64,000 nt of DNA from Nonomuraea sp. SYSU D8015 (GTDB taxonomy: Bacteria > Actinomycetota > Actinomycetes > Streptosporangiales > Streptosporangiaceae): assembly GCF_008065375.1 (NCBI RefSeq), contig NZ_MU084032.1, forward strand, positions 127,156 to 191,155, given 5' to 3'. Within the stretch, counting starts at the first letter, position 1. The number at the start of each line of letters is the position of its first letter. The notes beneath the pieces were generated by a model. The model saw only the letters and a program-made list of their open reading frames with translations. It had not been told where the DNA came from and searched no databases. Positions 1-7,309 of the stretch are shown one piece after another. Made by a program: the position numbers and the translations under genes.

Positions 1-1597
1 GCGGCTCGTCGGAGTTGATGTGCCAGATGGTCGCGCCGGTCACCCGCTTGAGCAGCTGCCTGCCGACCATGGCGTGGTCCAGCTCGCCGGCGAGCCCGTC
101 GAACAGGTAGCTGTAGCGCTGCGGCGCGGGCACGAACCGCTTCGTCACGCTGGTCAGGCCGCCGGCCTCGAGGGTGTCGATCGGGTCCTCCTCGCCGTAG
201 GCGTTGAGGTCGCCGAGCACGAGCGGGTTCGGCAGGTCCTGCTCCTCGATGAGGCCGAGCAGCGCCTTGGCCTGCGCGACGCGGGTGGCGTTCCAGCAGC
301 CCTGGCCGTCGCCCTGGTCGGCGTCGGGGCCGCTGGAGGGGCAGGTGCCCTTGGACTTGAGGTGGTTGACGATCATCGTGAACGGCTGGCCGCCGCTCTT
401 CCTGCGGAAGGTCTGGATCAGCGGCGGACGGCTGAACACCGGGTCCTGCGACGCCTTGGTCTCGCCCACGGGGGTGAGCTTGGCGGGCTTGTAGATCAGG
501 CCGACCTGGATGAGGTCTGTGCCGGGGTATGGGTGCGCGAGCGCCGCGTACGTGCCCGCTCCCACCTCGGCGTTGACCGCGTCCACCAGCGCCTGCAGCG
601 CGGTCTGGCCGTTGTTCTGGATCTCCATGAGCCCGACCGCGTCCGCGTCGAGGCCCCTGAGCGCGGCGACCAGCTTGGCGAGCTGGCGCTGCTGCTCCTC
701 GGCGGTGGTGGCGCCGCGCGAGCCGAGGGTGGTGAACCAGTTGAGGGTGTTGAACGAGGCCACCTTGACGTTGCCGATCACCGGGAACGGCTTGGGCAGG
801 CGCGGGTTGAGGTTCTTGTAGGAGATCTGCTTGGTGGGCTGCAGCCGGTACTTGCCGAAGCCGTACCCGAGCACGCCGGTGATCCCGGCGGCCACGTCGC
901 CGGTCCGCACGATGGGCGGCAGGGTGGCGGGGTTCTCCCGGTTGGAGCCGTCGTCGACGAGGAGCGAGCGGCGCGCGTTCAGCGCGGGGTCCACGCCGGG
1001 CCGGTCCGTCGGCTGGAACAGCCGCCCCTGCGAGGACAGCGTGACCTCGCCGTAGCGGCCCAGGTTGTAGTGGTCGCTGACGGTCAGCGGCTGCGGGAAC
1101 GTCAGGAGCATGTTCTCGACCGGCTCCAGCCCGCCCGAGCTCTCAGCCGTCGGCAACGTGTACGGCTGCGCCGCCACGCTCCCCGTGCCGCACACGTCCA
1201 CGGCGGTGACCGGCGACAGCTCGGTCCACCCGTTGAACTCGACGGCCCGGCCGGTGACCAGCACCCGATCGCCGACCTTGACGTCCTTGAAGGACTCGCG
1301 GGCGAACGCGAACAGCCCCTCGGAGGTCTTCGGGTCGCCGTCGGGCTTGGTGTCCTGCAGGAAGAAGCCGCTGAGCTGGTCGGTCCGCTGGAAGTCGCCG
1401 GTCACGACGCCCTCGACGCGCACGGTCTGACCGGCCAGCGGGGTCGCCTCGCCGTTGCCCTGCACCTGCGCGACGCGGTGGGTGGCGGGGGTGTCGCAGG
1501 GAGCGGCGGGCTGGACGGCGGACTGGGCGGCGGCCGGGGTGGCGATGAGGGCCACCGCGACCGCGGCAGCCAGGGATGCTCGGGATAAAACGCGCAT
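1..1597 (-). CDS. Secreted ExeM/NucH-type endonuclease, C-terminus beyond the window
   Basis: Partial gene; 532 codons are visible and the 3' end lies left of base 1. The protein starts MRVLSRASLAAAVAVALI, a signal peptide ending near the AAA of TPAAA, so it is probably exported. Residues about 45-140 look like the OB-like domain of ExeM nucleases. From about residue 275 there is an endonuclease/exonuclease/phosphatase fold with VASFNTLNWF, GLMEIQNNG (metal-binding Glu), NHLKSKG, LGDLNAYGEEDP and GELDHAM. The family degrades extracellular DNA. Codon 4 is TTA, rare in such genomes and a possible bldA control point. A -10-like TAAAGT (1605-1610) sits one base off the leaderless position. Confidence 0.9.
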   Translation of the reverse strand, partial: MRVLSRASLAAAVAVALIATPAAAQSAVQPAAPCDTPATHRVAQVQGNGEATPLAGQTVRVEGVVTGDFQRTDQLSGFFLQDTKPDGDPKTSEGLFAFARESFKDVKVGDRVLVTGRAVEFNGWTELSPVTAVDVCGTGSVAAQPYTLPTAESSGGLEPVENMLLTFPQPLTVSDHYNLGRYGEVTLSSQGRLFQPTDRPGVDPALNARRSLLVDDGSNRENPATLPPIVRTGDVAAGITGVLGYGFGKYRLQPTKQISYKNLNPRLPKPFPVIGNVKVASFNTLNWFTTLGSRGATTAEEQQRQLAKLVAALRGLDADAVGLMEIQNNGQTALQALVDAVNAEVGAGTYAALAHPYPGTDLIQVGLIYKPAKLTPVGETKASQDPVFSRPPLIQTFRRKSGGQPFTMIVNHLKSKGTCPSSGPDADQGDGQGCWNATRVAQAKALLGLIEEQDLPNPLVLGDLNAYGEEDPIDTLEAGGLTSVTKRFVPAPQRYSYLFDGLAGELDHAMVGRQLLKRVTGATIWHINSDEP

Positions 1598-1631
1598 GAC
1601 CGGCACTTTAGAGCTATTTTGCCTGCATATT

Positions 1632-1647
1632 TCCACGTAAATGTGGA
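1632..1647. promoter_or_regulatory. Short palindrome between divergent nuclease and pentapeptide genes
   Basis: TCCAC-GTAAAT-GTGGA is an interrupted palindrome with 5-bp arms, in the A+T-rich gap between two divergent genes. It could be an operator for either side. No regulator can be assigned. Confidence 0.3.
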
Positions 1648-1669
1648 TAGAAGATGAAAACATCGAACC

Positions 1670-1696
1670 TTGACACGGGGCCCTAGCGGGTATGAC
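1670..1696 (+). promoter_or_regulatory. Predicted promoter, leaderless, for pentapeptide protein
   Basis: TTGACA at 1670-1675 and TATGAC at 1691-1696, 15 bp apart. Counting seven bases from the end of the -10 puts +1 on the A of ATG 1703. This favours 1703 as the start over the TTG at 1670, which lies inside the -35. Confidence 0.5.
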
Positions 1697-1702
1697 GAAG
1701 GC

Positions 1703-3037
1703 ATGGACTGGGTCACCTGCGCGCATTCCGTTGCCTGCACCGGGATCGCCGTCCGGCCGTCCGGCCTCTGCCTCGCCCACCTGTCCCCCGACCGGCTCTC
1801 CGAAGCCCTCGCCCAGCTGTCCCCCGGCCGCCTGATCGACTTGCGCGGCACGACCGTCACCAGCGACCTGCTGTCCCGCGTGCTGGAGGCCACCGGCGGC
1901 AGGCCGGGCCGGGCACGGCTGGACCGGGTCAGGTTCACCGGCGACGTCCGGCTGTCGGGCGTGACGTTCGCCGGGGACGTGTCGCTCGACGGCGCCAGGT
2001 TCGACCGGCTGGCCTCGTTCTTCGGCGCCCGCTTCGAGGGCAACGCGTCGCTGGCCGGCGCCAGGTTCGCCCGCGAGCTGTCCTTCCACGGCGTCACCGT
2101 GCGCGGGCACGTCTCGCTCGACCGGGCGGTGATGGCCCGGGACGCGCTGTTCAGCCAGGCGGTCTTCGGCCACGGGCTGTCGTGTGAGCGGGCCAGGTTC
2201 GACGGGTACGCCACCTTCGACGGCGCCCGCCTCGGCGACGGGGCCGCCTTCCGCGGCGCGCGTTTCGGCCGCACCCTGTCCTTCCGCAAGGTCAGCGGGC
2301 ACGCCGGGTTCGAGGCCGCGCACTTCGCCGCGGACGCGTACCTGTCGGCCACCGGGCGGCTGTCGGCGGCCCGCGCCCGCGCGGACGGGCTGCTGGACGT
2401 GGCGGTCGCTGGGTGCGGCGTGAACCTGCGCGGCGTGGAGGTGTCGGGGCCGACCACGCTGAAGCTGACCGACTCCCACGCCGACCTGGAGGGCGCGGTG
2501 CTGCGCGGCCCGGCCACGGTGAGCGGCCGGGGCACCTCGATGCTGACCTCGCTGCGCCAGGTGGAGGCCGCCGACCTGGCGCTGCACGGCCTCGACCTGT
2601 CCGCGTGCAGGTTCGCCGGGCTCGCCCACCCGTCCGGGGTGCGGGTCAAGGACTGCACGTTCGCGCTCACCCCGCGTGGCATGCGGGTGAGCCTGCGCCG
2701 GCCGATGCTGCGGTGGTTCTCCCGCCGCAGCGCTCTGGCCGACGAGCACGGCATGGGCGGCGGCGCGGCCGATCCCGGCGCCACCCCGGATCGGCTCGCC
2801 GCGCTCTACGCCGGGTTACGGCCCAGCGACCGCGCCACGTCGGCCGACTTCGCCTCCGCCGCCTGGGAGATGCGCCGCCGGGCCGGTCACCGGTGGTGGC
2901 TGTGGGTGTCGTGGCTGCTGTACGGGTACGCCACGCGCATGGGCCGGCCGGGAGCCTGGTTCGCGCTGCTTGCCGCGATCGCCGCGGCCGCCGCGCTGTG
3001 GACCTCGACCGGCCACGGCACGGCGATGCCCCGTTAG
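1703..3037 (+). CDS. Pentapeptide-repeat-like membrane-anchored protein
   Basis: A 444-residue protein starting MDWVTCAHSVACTG. Residues about 70-220 form a long run of five-residue-period units such as ARFDR, ARFEG, ARFAR and VTVRG. This is the right-handed beta-helix pattern of pentapeptide-repeat proteins; a weaker run continues to about 310. The last 60 residues hold hydrophobic stretches around WLWVSWLLYGY and AWFALLAAIAAAAALW, so the C-terminus is probably in the membrane. Cys residues cluster near the N-terminus (TCAHSVACTG, GLCLAH). A TTA codon lies at 2816-2818. Its 3' end overlaps the convergent AHSA1 gene by four bases. Function is unknown; the family includes gyrase-protecting proteins, but nothing here shows that role. 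Confidence 0.75.
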   Translation: MDWVTCAHSVACTGIAVRPSGLCLAHLSPDRLSEALAQLSPGRLIDLRGTTVTSDLLSRVLEATGGRPGRARLDRVRFTGDVRLSGVTFAGDVSLDGARFDRLASFFGARFEGNASLAGARFARELSFHGVTVRGHVSLDRAVMARDALFSQAVFGHGLSCERARFDGYATFDGARLGDGAAFRGARFGRTLSFRKVSGHAGFEAAHFAADAYLSATGRLSAARARADGLLDVAVAGCGVNLRGVEVSGPTTLKLTDSHADLEGAVLRGPATVSGRGTSMLTSLRQVEAADLALHGLDLSACRFAGLAHPSGVRVKDCTFALTPRGMRVSLRRPMLRWFSRRSALADEHGMGGGAADPGATPDRLAALYAGLRPSDRATSADFASAAWEMRRRAGHRWWLWVSWLLYGYATRMGRPGAWFALLAAIAAAAALWTSTGHGTAMPR

Positions 3038-3477
3038 AGCTCGGCGGCCACCGCGGCGATGGCGCTGAAGTGCCTCGAGCGCCAGCCGCCGCCCATGATC
3101 CGGCGCGACATCTGCTGCAGCTCGTCGTCGGGGTCGAAGCCCTCGTGGTCGAGGAACAACCGGGTGCCCCGGCCCTCGGGCTCCAGCCGCCACGTGACCG
3201 TCCAGTCGGCCCGCTTGCGATCGCTCCAGCTGATCTTCAACAGCTTCCCCGGCTCCAGCTCCAGCACCTCGCAGTAGACGATGCCGTCGAAGCCCACCTG
3301 CTTCTTGGGCTCGGTGCGGAAGGTGAACCGGTGCCCGACCTCCGCCTTGAAGTCGTTGGGCATGAGCCATTTCGCGACCAGCTCCGGCTCGGTCAGCGCC
3401 CGCCACACCTTCTCCGGCGGGTGCGGGATGAACTGGTCGAGCCTGATCGCGCGCAGGTCCTCAGCTGTCTCGTCCAT
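3034..3477 (-). CDS. SRPBCC/AHSA1-domain protein
   Basis: 147 residues, full length for the small Aha1-like (AHSA1) group of the START/Bet v1 fold. Recognisable pieces are the start RLDQFIPHPPEKVWRALTEP, LVAKWLMP, the central WTVTWRLEPEG and the end IMGGGWRSRHFSAI. It is the third gene of an operon with VOC and ArsR genes and overlaps the ArsR gene by 17 bases. ArsR plus AHSA1 pairs are common in actinobacteria and are usually autoregulated. The fold binds hydrophobic ligands, but no ligand can be named. Confidence 0.88.
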   Translation of the reverse strand: MDETAEDLRAIRLDQFIPHPPEKVWRALTEPELVAKWLMPNDFKAEVGHRFTFRTEPKKQVGFDGIVYCEVLELEPGKLLKISWSDRKRADWTVTWRLEPEGRGTRLFLDHEGFDPDDELQQMSRRIMGGGWRSRHFSAIAAVAAEL

Positions 3478-3793
3478 CGTCTTCCATCTCGTCGAGGAGG
3501 TTGGTGAGGTTCGTGAGCTTCTCGCGCCAGAACCGTTCGTAGGGGGTGAGCCAGTCGCGGATCTCCATCAGCGGCGCCGCCTCCAGCCGGTAGTGCCGCT
3601 CCCTGCCCTTGCGGGTCTCGGAGACCAGCCCGGCGTCCTTGAGGACCTTGAGGTGCTCCGACACGCTGGGCCGGCTCATGTCGAACCGCTCGGCCAGCCG
3701 GCCGGCGGGCTGGCCGCCCTCCTCCAGGAGGAGGCGCAGCAGCTCGCGCCTGGCCGGGCTGGCCAGTGCGGTGAACACGTGATCGGCGGTCAT
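3461..3793 (-). CDS. ArsR-family transcriptional regulator
   Basis: 110 residues forming a winged helix. VFTALASPARRELLRLLLEE leads into the recognition helix region MSRPSVSEHLKVLKDAGLV, then the wing RKGRERHYRLE. No Cys-rich metal-binding motif is present, so it is probably of the non-metal, SdpR-like type that travels with AHSA1 genes. It overlaps the VOC gene by four bases and the AHSA1 gene by 17. It most likely represses its own operon through the palindrome between the -35 and -10 at 4155-4176. Confidence 0.9.
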   Translation of the reverse strand: MTADHVFTALASPARRELLRLLLEEGGQPAGRLAERFDMSRPSVSEHLKVLKDAGLVSETRKGRERHYRLEAAPLMEIRDWLTPYERFWREKLTNLTNLLDEMEDDGRDS

Positions 3794-4143
3794 GCCTGGC
3801 TGACGACGAAGCCGTTGCCGAACGGGTCGTGGAACAGCAGTTGCCGTCCCCAGGGCTCGTCCGTGGGCCCCTCGAAGGCGATCTCGTGCTCGCGCAGGCG
3901 TGCGGCCAGGGCGTCGAGGTCGGGCGCGGCCACCACGAGGCCGCCGATCGGCGCCATGTCGGGGAACCAGGAGGCGAGCAGGAGCGCGGTCTCGGCGCCC
4001 TTGGGGGCGACGGTGAGCCAGCGGCCCATCGGGAAGGGGTTGTCACTGCGCACTTCGAAGTCGAGCACGCGGGTGTAGAAGTCCAGCGCCCGCTCCTGGT
4101 CGGCGACGGGCACGGTGACGGTGAGAATTGAGGAGATCGGCAT
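3790..4143 (-). CDS. VOC-family (glyoxalase/bleomycin-resistance fold) protein
   Basis: 117 residues from ATG 4143 (MPISSILTVTVPVADQERAL). The pattern ALDFYTRVLDFEVR, GGLVVAAPDLDALAARL and LLFHDPFGNGFVV is that of a single vicinal-oxygen-chelate subunit. A GTG at 4152 is also in frame, but it overlaps the predicted -10, so the ATG is preferred. It is the first gene of the VOC-ArsR-AHSA1 operon. The substrate is not deducible; relatives include metal-dependent lyases, dioxygenases and drug-binding proteins. Confidence 0.85.
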   Translation of the reverse strand: MPISSILTVTVPVADQERALDFYTRVLDFEVRSDNPFPMGRWLTVAPKGAETALLLASWFPDMAPIGGLVVAAPDLDALAARLREHEIAFEGPTDEPWGRQLLFHDPFGNGFVVSQA

Positions 4144-4150
4144 GTCGGCC

Positions 4151-4180
4151 ACTATACGTAGGTTTTTTCCTACATAACAA
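4151..4180 (-). promoter_or_regulatory. Promoter with ArsR-type palindromic operator
   Basis: Read leftward: TTGTTA (-35, 4175-4180), an 18-base spacer, then TATAGT (-10, 4151-4156), giving +1 next to ATG 4143. The spacer holds GTAGG-N6-CCTAC (4158-4173), flanked by TA/TA, an interrupted 22-bp palindrome at 4155-4176. A repressor bound there would block polymerase. The ArsR protein of this operon is the obvious candidate. Confidence 0.65.
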
Positions 4181-4250
4181 CCCTGGGCCGCGAAATATCA
4201 GGGAGTTCCCGGAGTGAGCCCTGAGGGCGCCCCTCCGTAAACTGGGGATC

Positions 4251-4940
4251 ATGCCGATCGACGACTACGTGGCAGAGCTCAACCGTACGCTCACCGGCCC
4301 GCCCGGGCCCAAGCGCGACCTGGTCGTCGAGGCGCGCGACAGCCTGACCGACACCGCCGACGCGCTGGAGGCCGAGGGGCTCGACCGGGCGGAGGCGGAG
4401 CGGATCGCGGTGGCGGAGTTCGGCCCCGTCCCCGAGATCGCCCCCGGCTACCAGGCCGAGCTCACCTCCGCCGCGGGGCGGCGGCTGGGCTTCCTGCTGT
4501 TCATCAGCGTGCCGATCACCGTGCTCATGTGGTCGGTGCTGTGGCGGATGTACCCAGCCGACGACGACGTGTGGGCGAGCCAGCCCGTGTGGTACTCCCC
4601 GGTCTCCCGCCTGCTCGACATCGTCCAGCTCGCCGTCGGCGTCTACGGAGGCCTCGTGCTGCTGGCGCTGGGCCGCGGGGCGCGGTGGATCCGCCGGCCC
4701 CGGTTGCTCACCAGGTCGCTCGCGCTGGTCGTGTGGATCTCGCTGCCGATCACCATCGCGCTCGCCCAGTTCCTCACGCACGGCACGGAAGGGGCCAGCG
4801 GCCTGGACGTCCTGCCCTCCGCGCTGGCCAACCTGGTGACCGCGGCCGTATGGGGCCTGCAGGTCTACGGCGCCATCCACTGCATGCGCATCACCCGGGC
4901 GACGCACCCGCGCGCCGGGGCGGCCGAGCGGTCATCCTGA
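4251..4940 (+). CDS. Permease-prefix-domain membrane protein
   Basis: 229 residues. The first 75 residues (MPIDDYVAELNRTLTGPP, the DTADALEAEGLDRAEAERIAV segment) match the HAAS/permease-prefix helical domain that often accompanies PadR regulators. Four membrane segments follow, near residues 78-100, 122-142, 158-178 and 192-212. TAAACT at 4238-4243 lies 12 bases before the ATG, suggesting a leaderless message. It runs convergently into the PadR gene and overlaps it by nine bases, whereas these two domains are more often found in the same direction. Function is unknown. Confidence 0.75.
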   Translation: MPIDDYVAELNRTLTGPPGPKRDLVVEARDSLTDTADALEAEGLDRAEAERIAVAEFGPVPEIAPGYQAELTSAAGRRLGFLLFISVPITVLMWSVLWRMYPADDDVWASQPVWYSPVSRLLDIVQLAVGVYGGLVLLALGRGARWIRRPRLLTRSLALVVWISLPITIALAQFLTHGTEGASGLDVLPSALANLVTAAVWGLQVYGAIHCMRITRATHPRAGAAERSS

Positions 4941-5267
4941 TGCCCTGGCCTCCGCGCGGAGCACACTGCCGATCACGGTGGTGAACTCCCGCCAGGCCGA
5001 CCGCTCCCCTTCGAGCTGCCTCCTGCCCGCGTCCGTCAGCCGGTAGGTGCGGCGCCTGCGCCCGCCCACGGTCGCCCACTCGCTCGACAGGTAGCCGATG
5101 CGCTCCAGCCTGCGCAGCGCCGGGTAGACGGTGCCCGTGGGCACGCTCAGCGCTCCCCCGCTGCGCTCCTGCAGCGCCTCGATGATGGCGTAGCCGTGCA
5201 GCGGCTCGCGCTCCAGCACTGAGAGCAGCAGCGCGTCCATGTGCCCGCGCAGCGCGTCCGGATTCAT
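4932..5267 (-). CDS. PadR-family transcriptional regulator
   Basis: 111 residues with the classic PadR layout: MDALLLSVLEREPLHGYAIIEAL, then SVPTGTVYPALRRLERIGYLSSEW, the wing GGRRRRTYRLTDAGR and a C-terminal dimer helix. It is divergent from cydA. The 87-bp gap between them holds two ATGTAG-type palindromes, so it probably represses itself and may control the cytochrome bd operon. The inducer is unknown. Confidence 0.92.
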   Translation of the reverse strand: MNPDALRGHMDALLLSVLEREPLHGYAIIEALQERSGGALSVPTGTVYPALRRLERIGYLSSEWATVGGRRRRTYRLTDAGRRQLEGERSAWREFTTVIGSVLRAEARASG

Positions 5268-5293
5268 GTTTCAGATCTTAGGCAACCCGTCAG

Positions 5294-5334
5294 CATGTAG
5301 TCAGTCTACATGTAGGCTGTCTATATGTAGATAG
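5294..5334. promoter_or_regulatory. Probable PadR operators between padR-like gene and cydA
   Basis: CATGTAG-TCAGT-CTACATG (5294-5312) is a perfect 19-bp interrupted palindrome. A second copy, CTAT-ATGTAG-ATAG (5321-5334), follows about 25 bp on. ATGT...ACAT is the core seen in known PadR sites. The second copy also carries the only likely cydA -10 (TATATG). GGAG at 5347-5350 is the cydA ribosome site. Confidence 0.6.
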
Positions 5335-5354
5335 GCACAACAATCGGAGATCTG

Positions 5355-6527
5355 ATGGATGTACTCGATCTGGCACGCACGCAGTTCGCGGTGACCGGCA
5401 GCCTGCACTTCCTGTTCGTGGTGCTCACGCTCGGGCTCGCCCCGCTGGTCGCGATCATGCACACCCGCTGGGCCATCTCGGGCAAGCCGCTCGACGAGGC
5501 CATGACCCGGTTCTGGGGGCAGATCTACGTCATCAACTACGCGCTCGGCATCGTCACCGGGCTGGTGATGGAGTTCCAGTTCGGGCTGTCCTGGAGCGGC
5601 CTGTCCCACTACGCCGGCGACGTGTTCGGCGCCCCGCTGGCCATGGAGACCCTGATCGCCTTCTTCCTGGAGTCCACCTTCCTGGGGCTGTGGATCTTCG
5701 GCTGGCACCGGCTGCCCAAGGGGCTGCACGTGGCCTGCATCTGGCTCGTGACGCTGACGGCGTACGCGAGCGCGTTCTTCATCATGGTGGCCAACTCGTA
5801 CCTGCAGAACCCGGCCGGATCCGTCGTCCGCGGCGGCCGGATGGAGCTGGTCGACTTCGGCGCCCTGCTCACCAACCCGTCCCTGGTGTTCGCGTTCCCG
5901 CACGTGGTCGGGGCCGGACTGTTCACCGGGGCGATGGTGCTGGTGGGGGCGAGTGCGTACCAGCTGCGGCGCCGCACCGAGCACGTGGAGTTCTTCACCA
6001 AGTCCATGCGCACCGGCGTGACCACGGCCGCGATCGGGATCTTCGTCACGATGGGGTTCGGCTACGCGCAGTTCGCTGTGATCCCGGTCGAGGACAAGTT
6101 CTCGGGCAACGTGGGGGCGGCGATCGGGCTCGCGATCATGATGGAGATCGGGCAGTTGCTGGGGCTCATCGTGCTGCTGGTGATGCTGCCGATGATCCGC
6201 GGCCTGCCGCGCCGGCGGTGGACGCACCCGATCTTGATCGCGATGACGCCGCTGCCGTTCGTCCTGTCGATCGCGGGCTGGATCGCCAGGGAGGTCGGGC
6301 GGCAGCCGTGGATGATCTGGGAGAAGCTCACCGTGGCCGACGCCATGTCGCCGGGCCTCACCTCGGGGATGGTCACGGCCTCGCTGATCGGGTTCGCGGC
6401 GGTGCTGGGGCTGCTGGCGGTCGTCGACTACGTGCTCATCGCGCGGGTGATCAGGCGCGGGCCGCAGGGCCTCGACCTCGGCTCCTCGTCGGCCCGCGAG
6501 CCCCGTACGCCGGTGCTGAGCTACTAG
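5355..6527 (+). CDS. cydA: Cytochrome bd-type oxidase subunit I, Q-loop missing
   Basis: 390 residues, much shorter than the usual 450-520. Axial and proton-path residues are kept: H18 (heme b595), E98 and E106 (GAPLAMETLIAFFLES), H183 (heme b558, AFPHVVGAGLFTG) and the GRQPW motif. M262, in LAIMMEIG, is probably the b558 methionine. After the sixth membrane segment only about 18 residues (from IPVEDKFSGN) separate it from M262, where E. coli CydA has over 100 residues containing the quinol-binding Q-loop. The Arg before the methionine in E. coli (FRIM) is Ala here. It is the first gene of cydABDC. The protein should bind hemes and reduce oxygen, but its electron donor is uncertain. Confidence 0.85.
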   Translation: MDVLDLARTQFAVTGSLHFLFVVLTLGLAPLVAIMHTRWAISGKPLDEAMTRFWGQIYVINYALGIVTGLVMEFQFGLSWSGLSHYAGDVFGAPLAMETLIAFFLESTFLGLWIFGWHRLPKGLHVACIWLVTLTAYASAFFIMVANSYLQNPAGSVVRGGRMELVDFGALLTNPSLVFAFPHVVGAGLFTGAMVLVGASAYQLRRRTEHVEFFTKSMRTGVTTAAIGIFVTMGFGYAQFAVIPVEDKFSGNVGAAIGLAIMMEIGQLLGLIVLLVMLPMIRGLPRRRWTHPILIAMTPLPFVLSIAGWIAREVGRQPWMIWEKLTVADAMSPGLTSGMVTASLIGFAAVLGLLAVVDYVLIARVIRRGPQGLDLGSSSAREPRTPVLSY

Positions 6528-6537
6528 GAGTGCTGAC

Positions 6538-7302
6538 ATGGAAATGATCTGGCTCGTCTTCTTCGCGGTGCTGCTGGCCGGCTACTTCGCCCTGGAGGGA
6601 TTCGATCTGGGGGTCGGGCTGCTGCTGCCCTTCCTCGGCCGGACGCGGGAGGGGCGCGATCGCATGGTGGCGGCCGTGGCGCCGTACGTGCTGGCCAACG
6701 AGGTGTGGCTGGTGGCGGTGGCCGGGACGATGTTCGGGGTCTATCCGCTGCTGGAGGGGGAGGTGCTGTTCGGGCTGTACCCCGTGGTGGTGGCGATGCT
6801 GCTGAGCTGGGTCCTGCGGGACGCGGGCCTGTGGTTCCGGCGCAGGATCGACGGGCCGCGGTGGCGCGGGTTCTGGGACGCGGCGATCGCCTTCGGGTCG
6901 CTGGGGCTGTCGTTCGGGTGGGGCATGGCGCTCTACGCGGCAGCCACCGGGTTCGAGGCCTCGCCCGTGCATCCGGTCGGGCTGATGCTGGGGGTGGTCG
7001 TGACGCTGTTGTTCGCCTGGCACGGGTGGACGTTCCTGGCGTGGCGGGCGCCGGGCGACTTCGGTGCGACGCGGTCGGGGCGGGCGCTGCTGCTCTCCGG
7101 GGCCGTCGCCGCGCTGCCCGCGGCGGGGGTGCTGGCGGGGGCGGCGCCGTATCTGCTGGAGCACAGCGCACCCGCGGCTACCTTGAATGTGCTCAGTCTC
7201 ATGGTCCTGCCGTTCGCGCCGATCATGCTGGGCGCGCAACTATGGGTGTGGCGCACTTTCCGCCCGGGGAAGGACGCCTTCCGGCTCCCATCGTTCTTCT
7301 AG
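6538..7302 (+). CDS. cydB: Cytochrome bd-type oxidase subunit II, short form
   Basis: 254 residues against about 335-380 in standard CydB. The N-terminal signature FFAVLLAGYFALEGFDLGVG and LLPFLGRTREGRDRM are intact, as is APYVLANEVWLVAVAG. About seven membrane segments can be counted rather than eight or nine. It lies ten bases after cydA with AGGAG at 6527-6531 as the ribosome site. The matching shortness of both subunits suggests a coherent divergent subfamily rather than damage. Confidence 0.85.
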   Translation: MEMIWLVFFAVLLAGYFALEGFDLGVGLLLPFLGRTREGRDRMVAAVAPYVLANEVWLVAVAGTMFGVYPLLEGEVLFGLYPVVVAMLLSWVLRDAGLWFRRRIDGPRWRGFWDAAIAFGSLGLSFGWGMALYAAATGFEASPVHPVGLMLGVVVTLLFAWHGWTFLAWRAPGDFGATRSGRALLLSGAVAALPAAGVLAGAAPYLLEHSAPAATLNVLSLMVLPFAPIMLGAQLWVWRTFRPGKDAFRLPSFF

Positions 7303-7309
7303 AGGACCT

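Noticed and set aside
20..1588. Long open frame on the plus strand opposite the nuclease gene
   Set aside because: The minus-strand translation has a signal peptide and nuclease motifs throughout; the plus frame is Leu/Gly/Asp-rich without domains, a usual by-product of high G+C.
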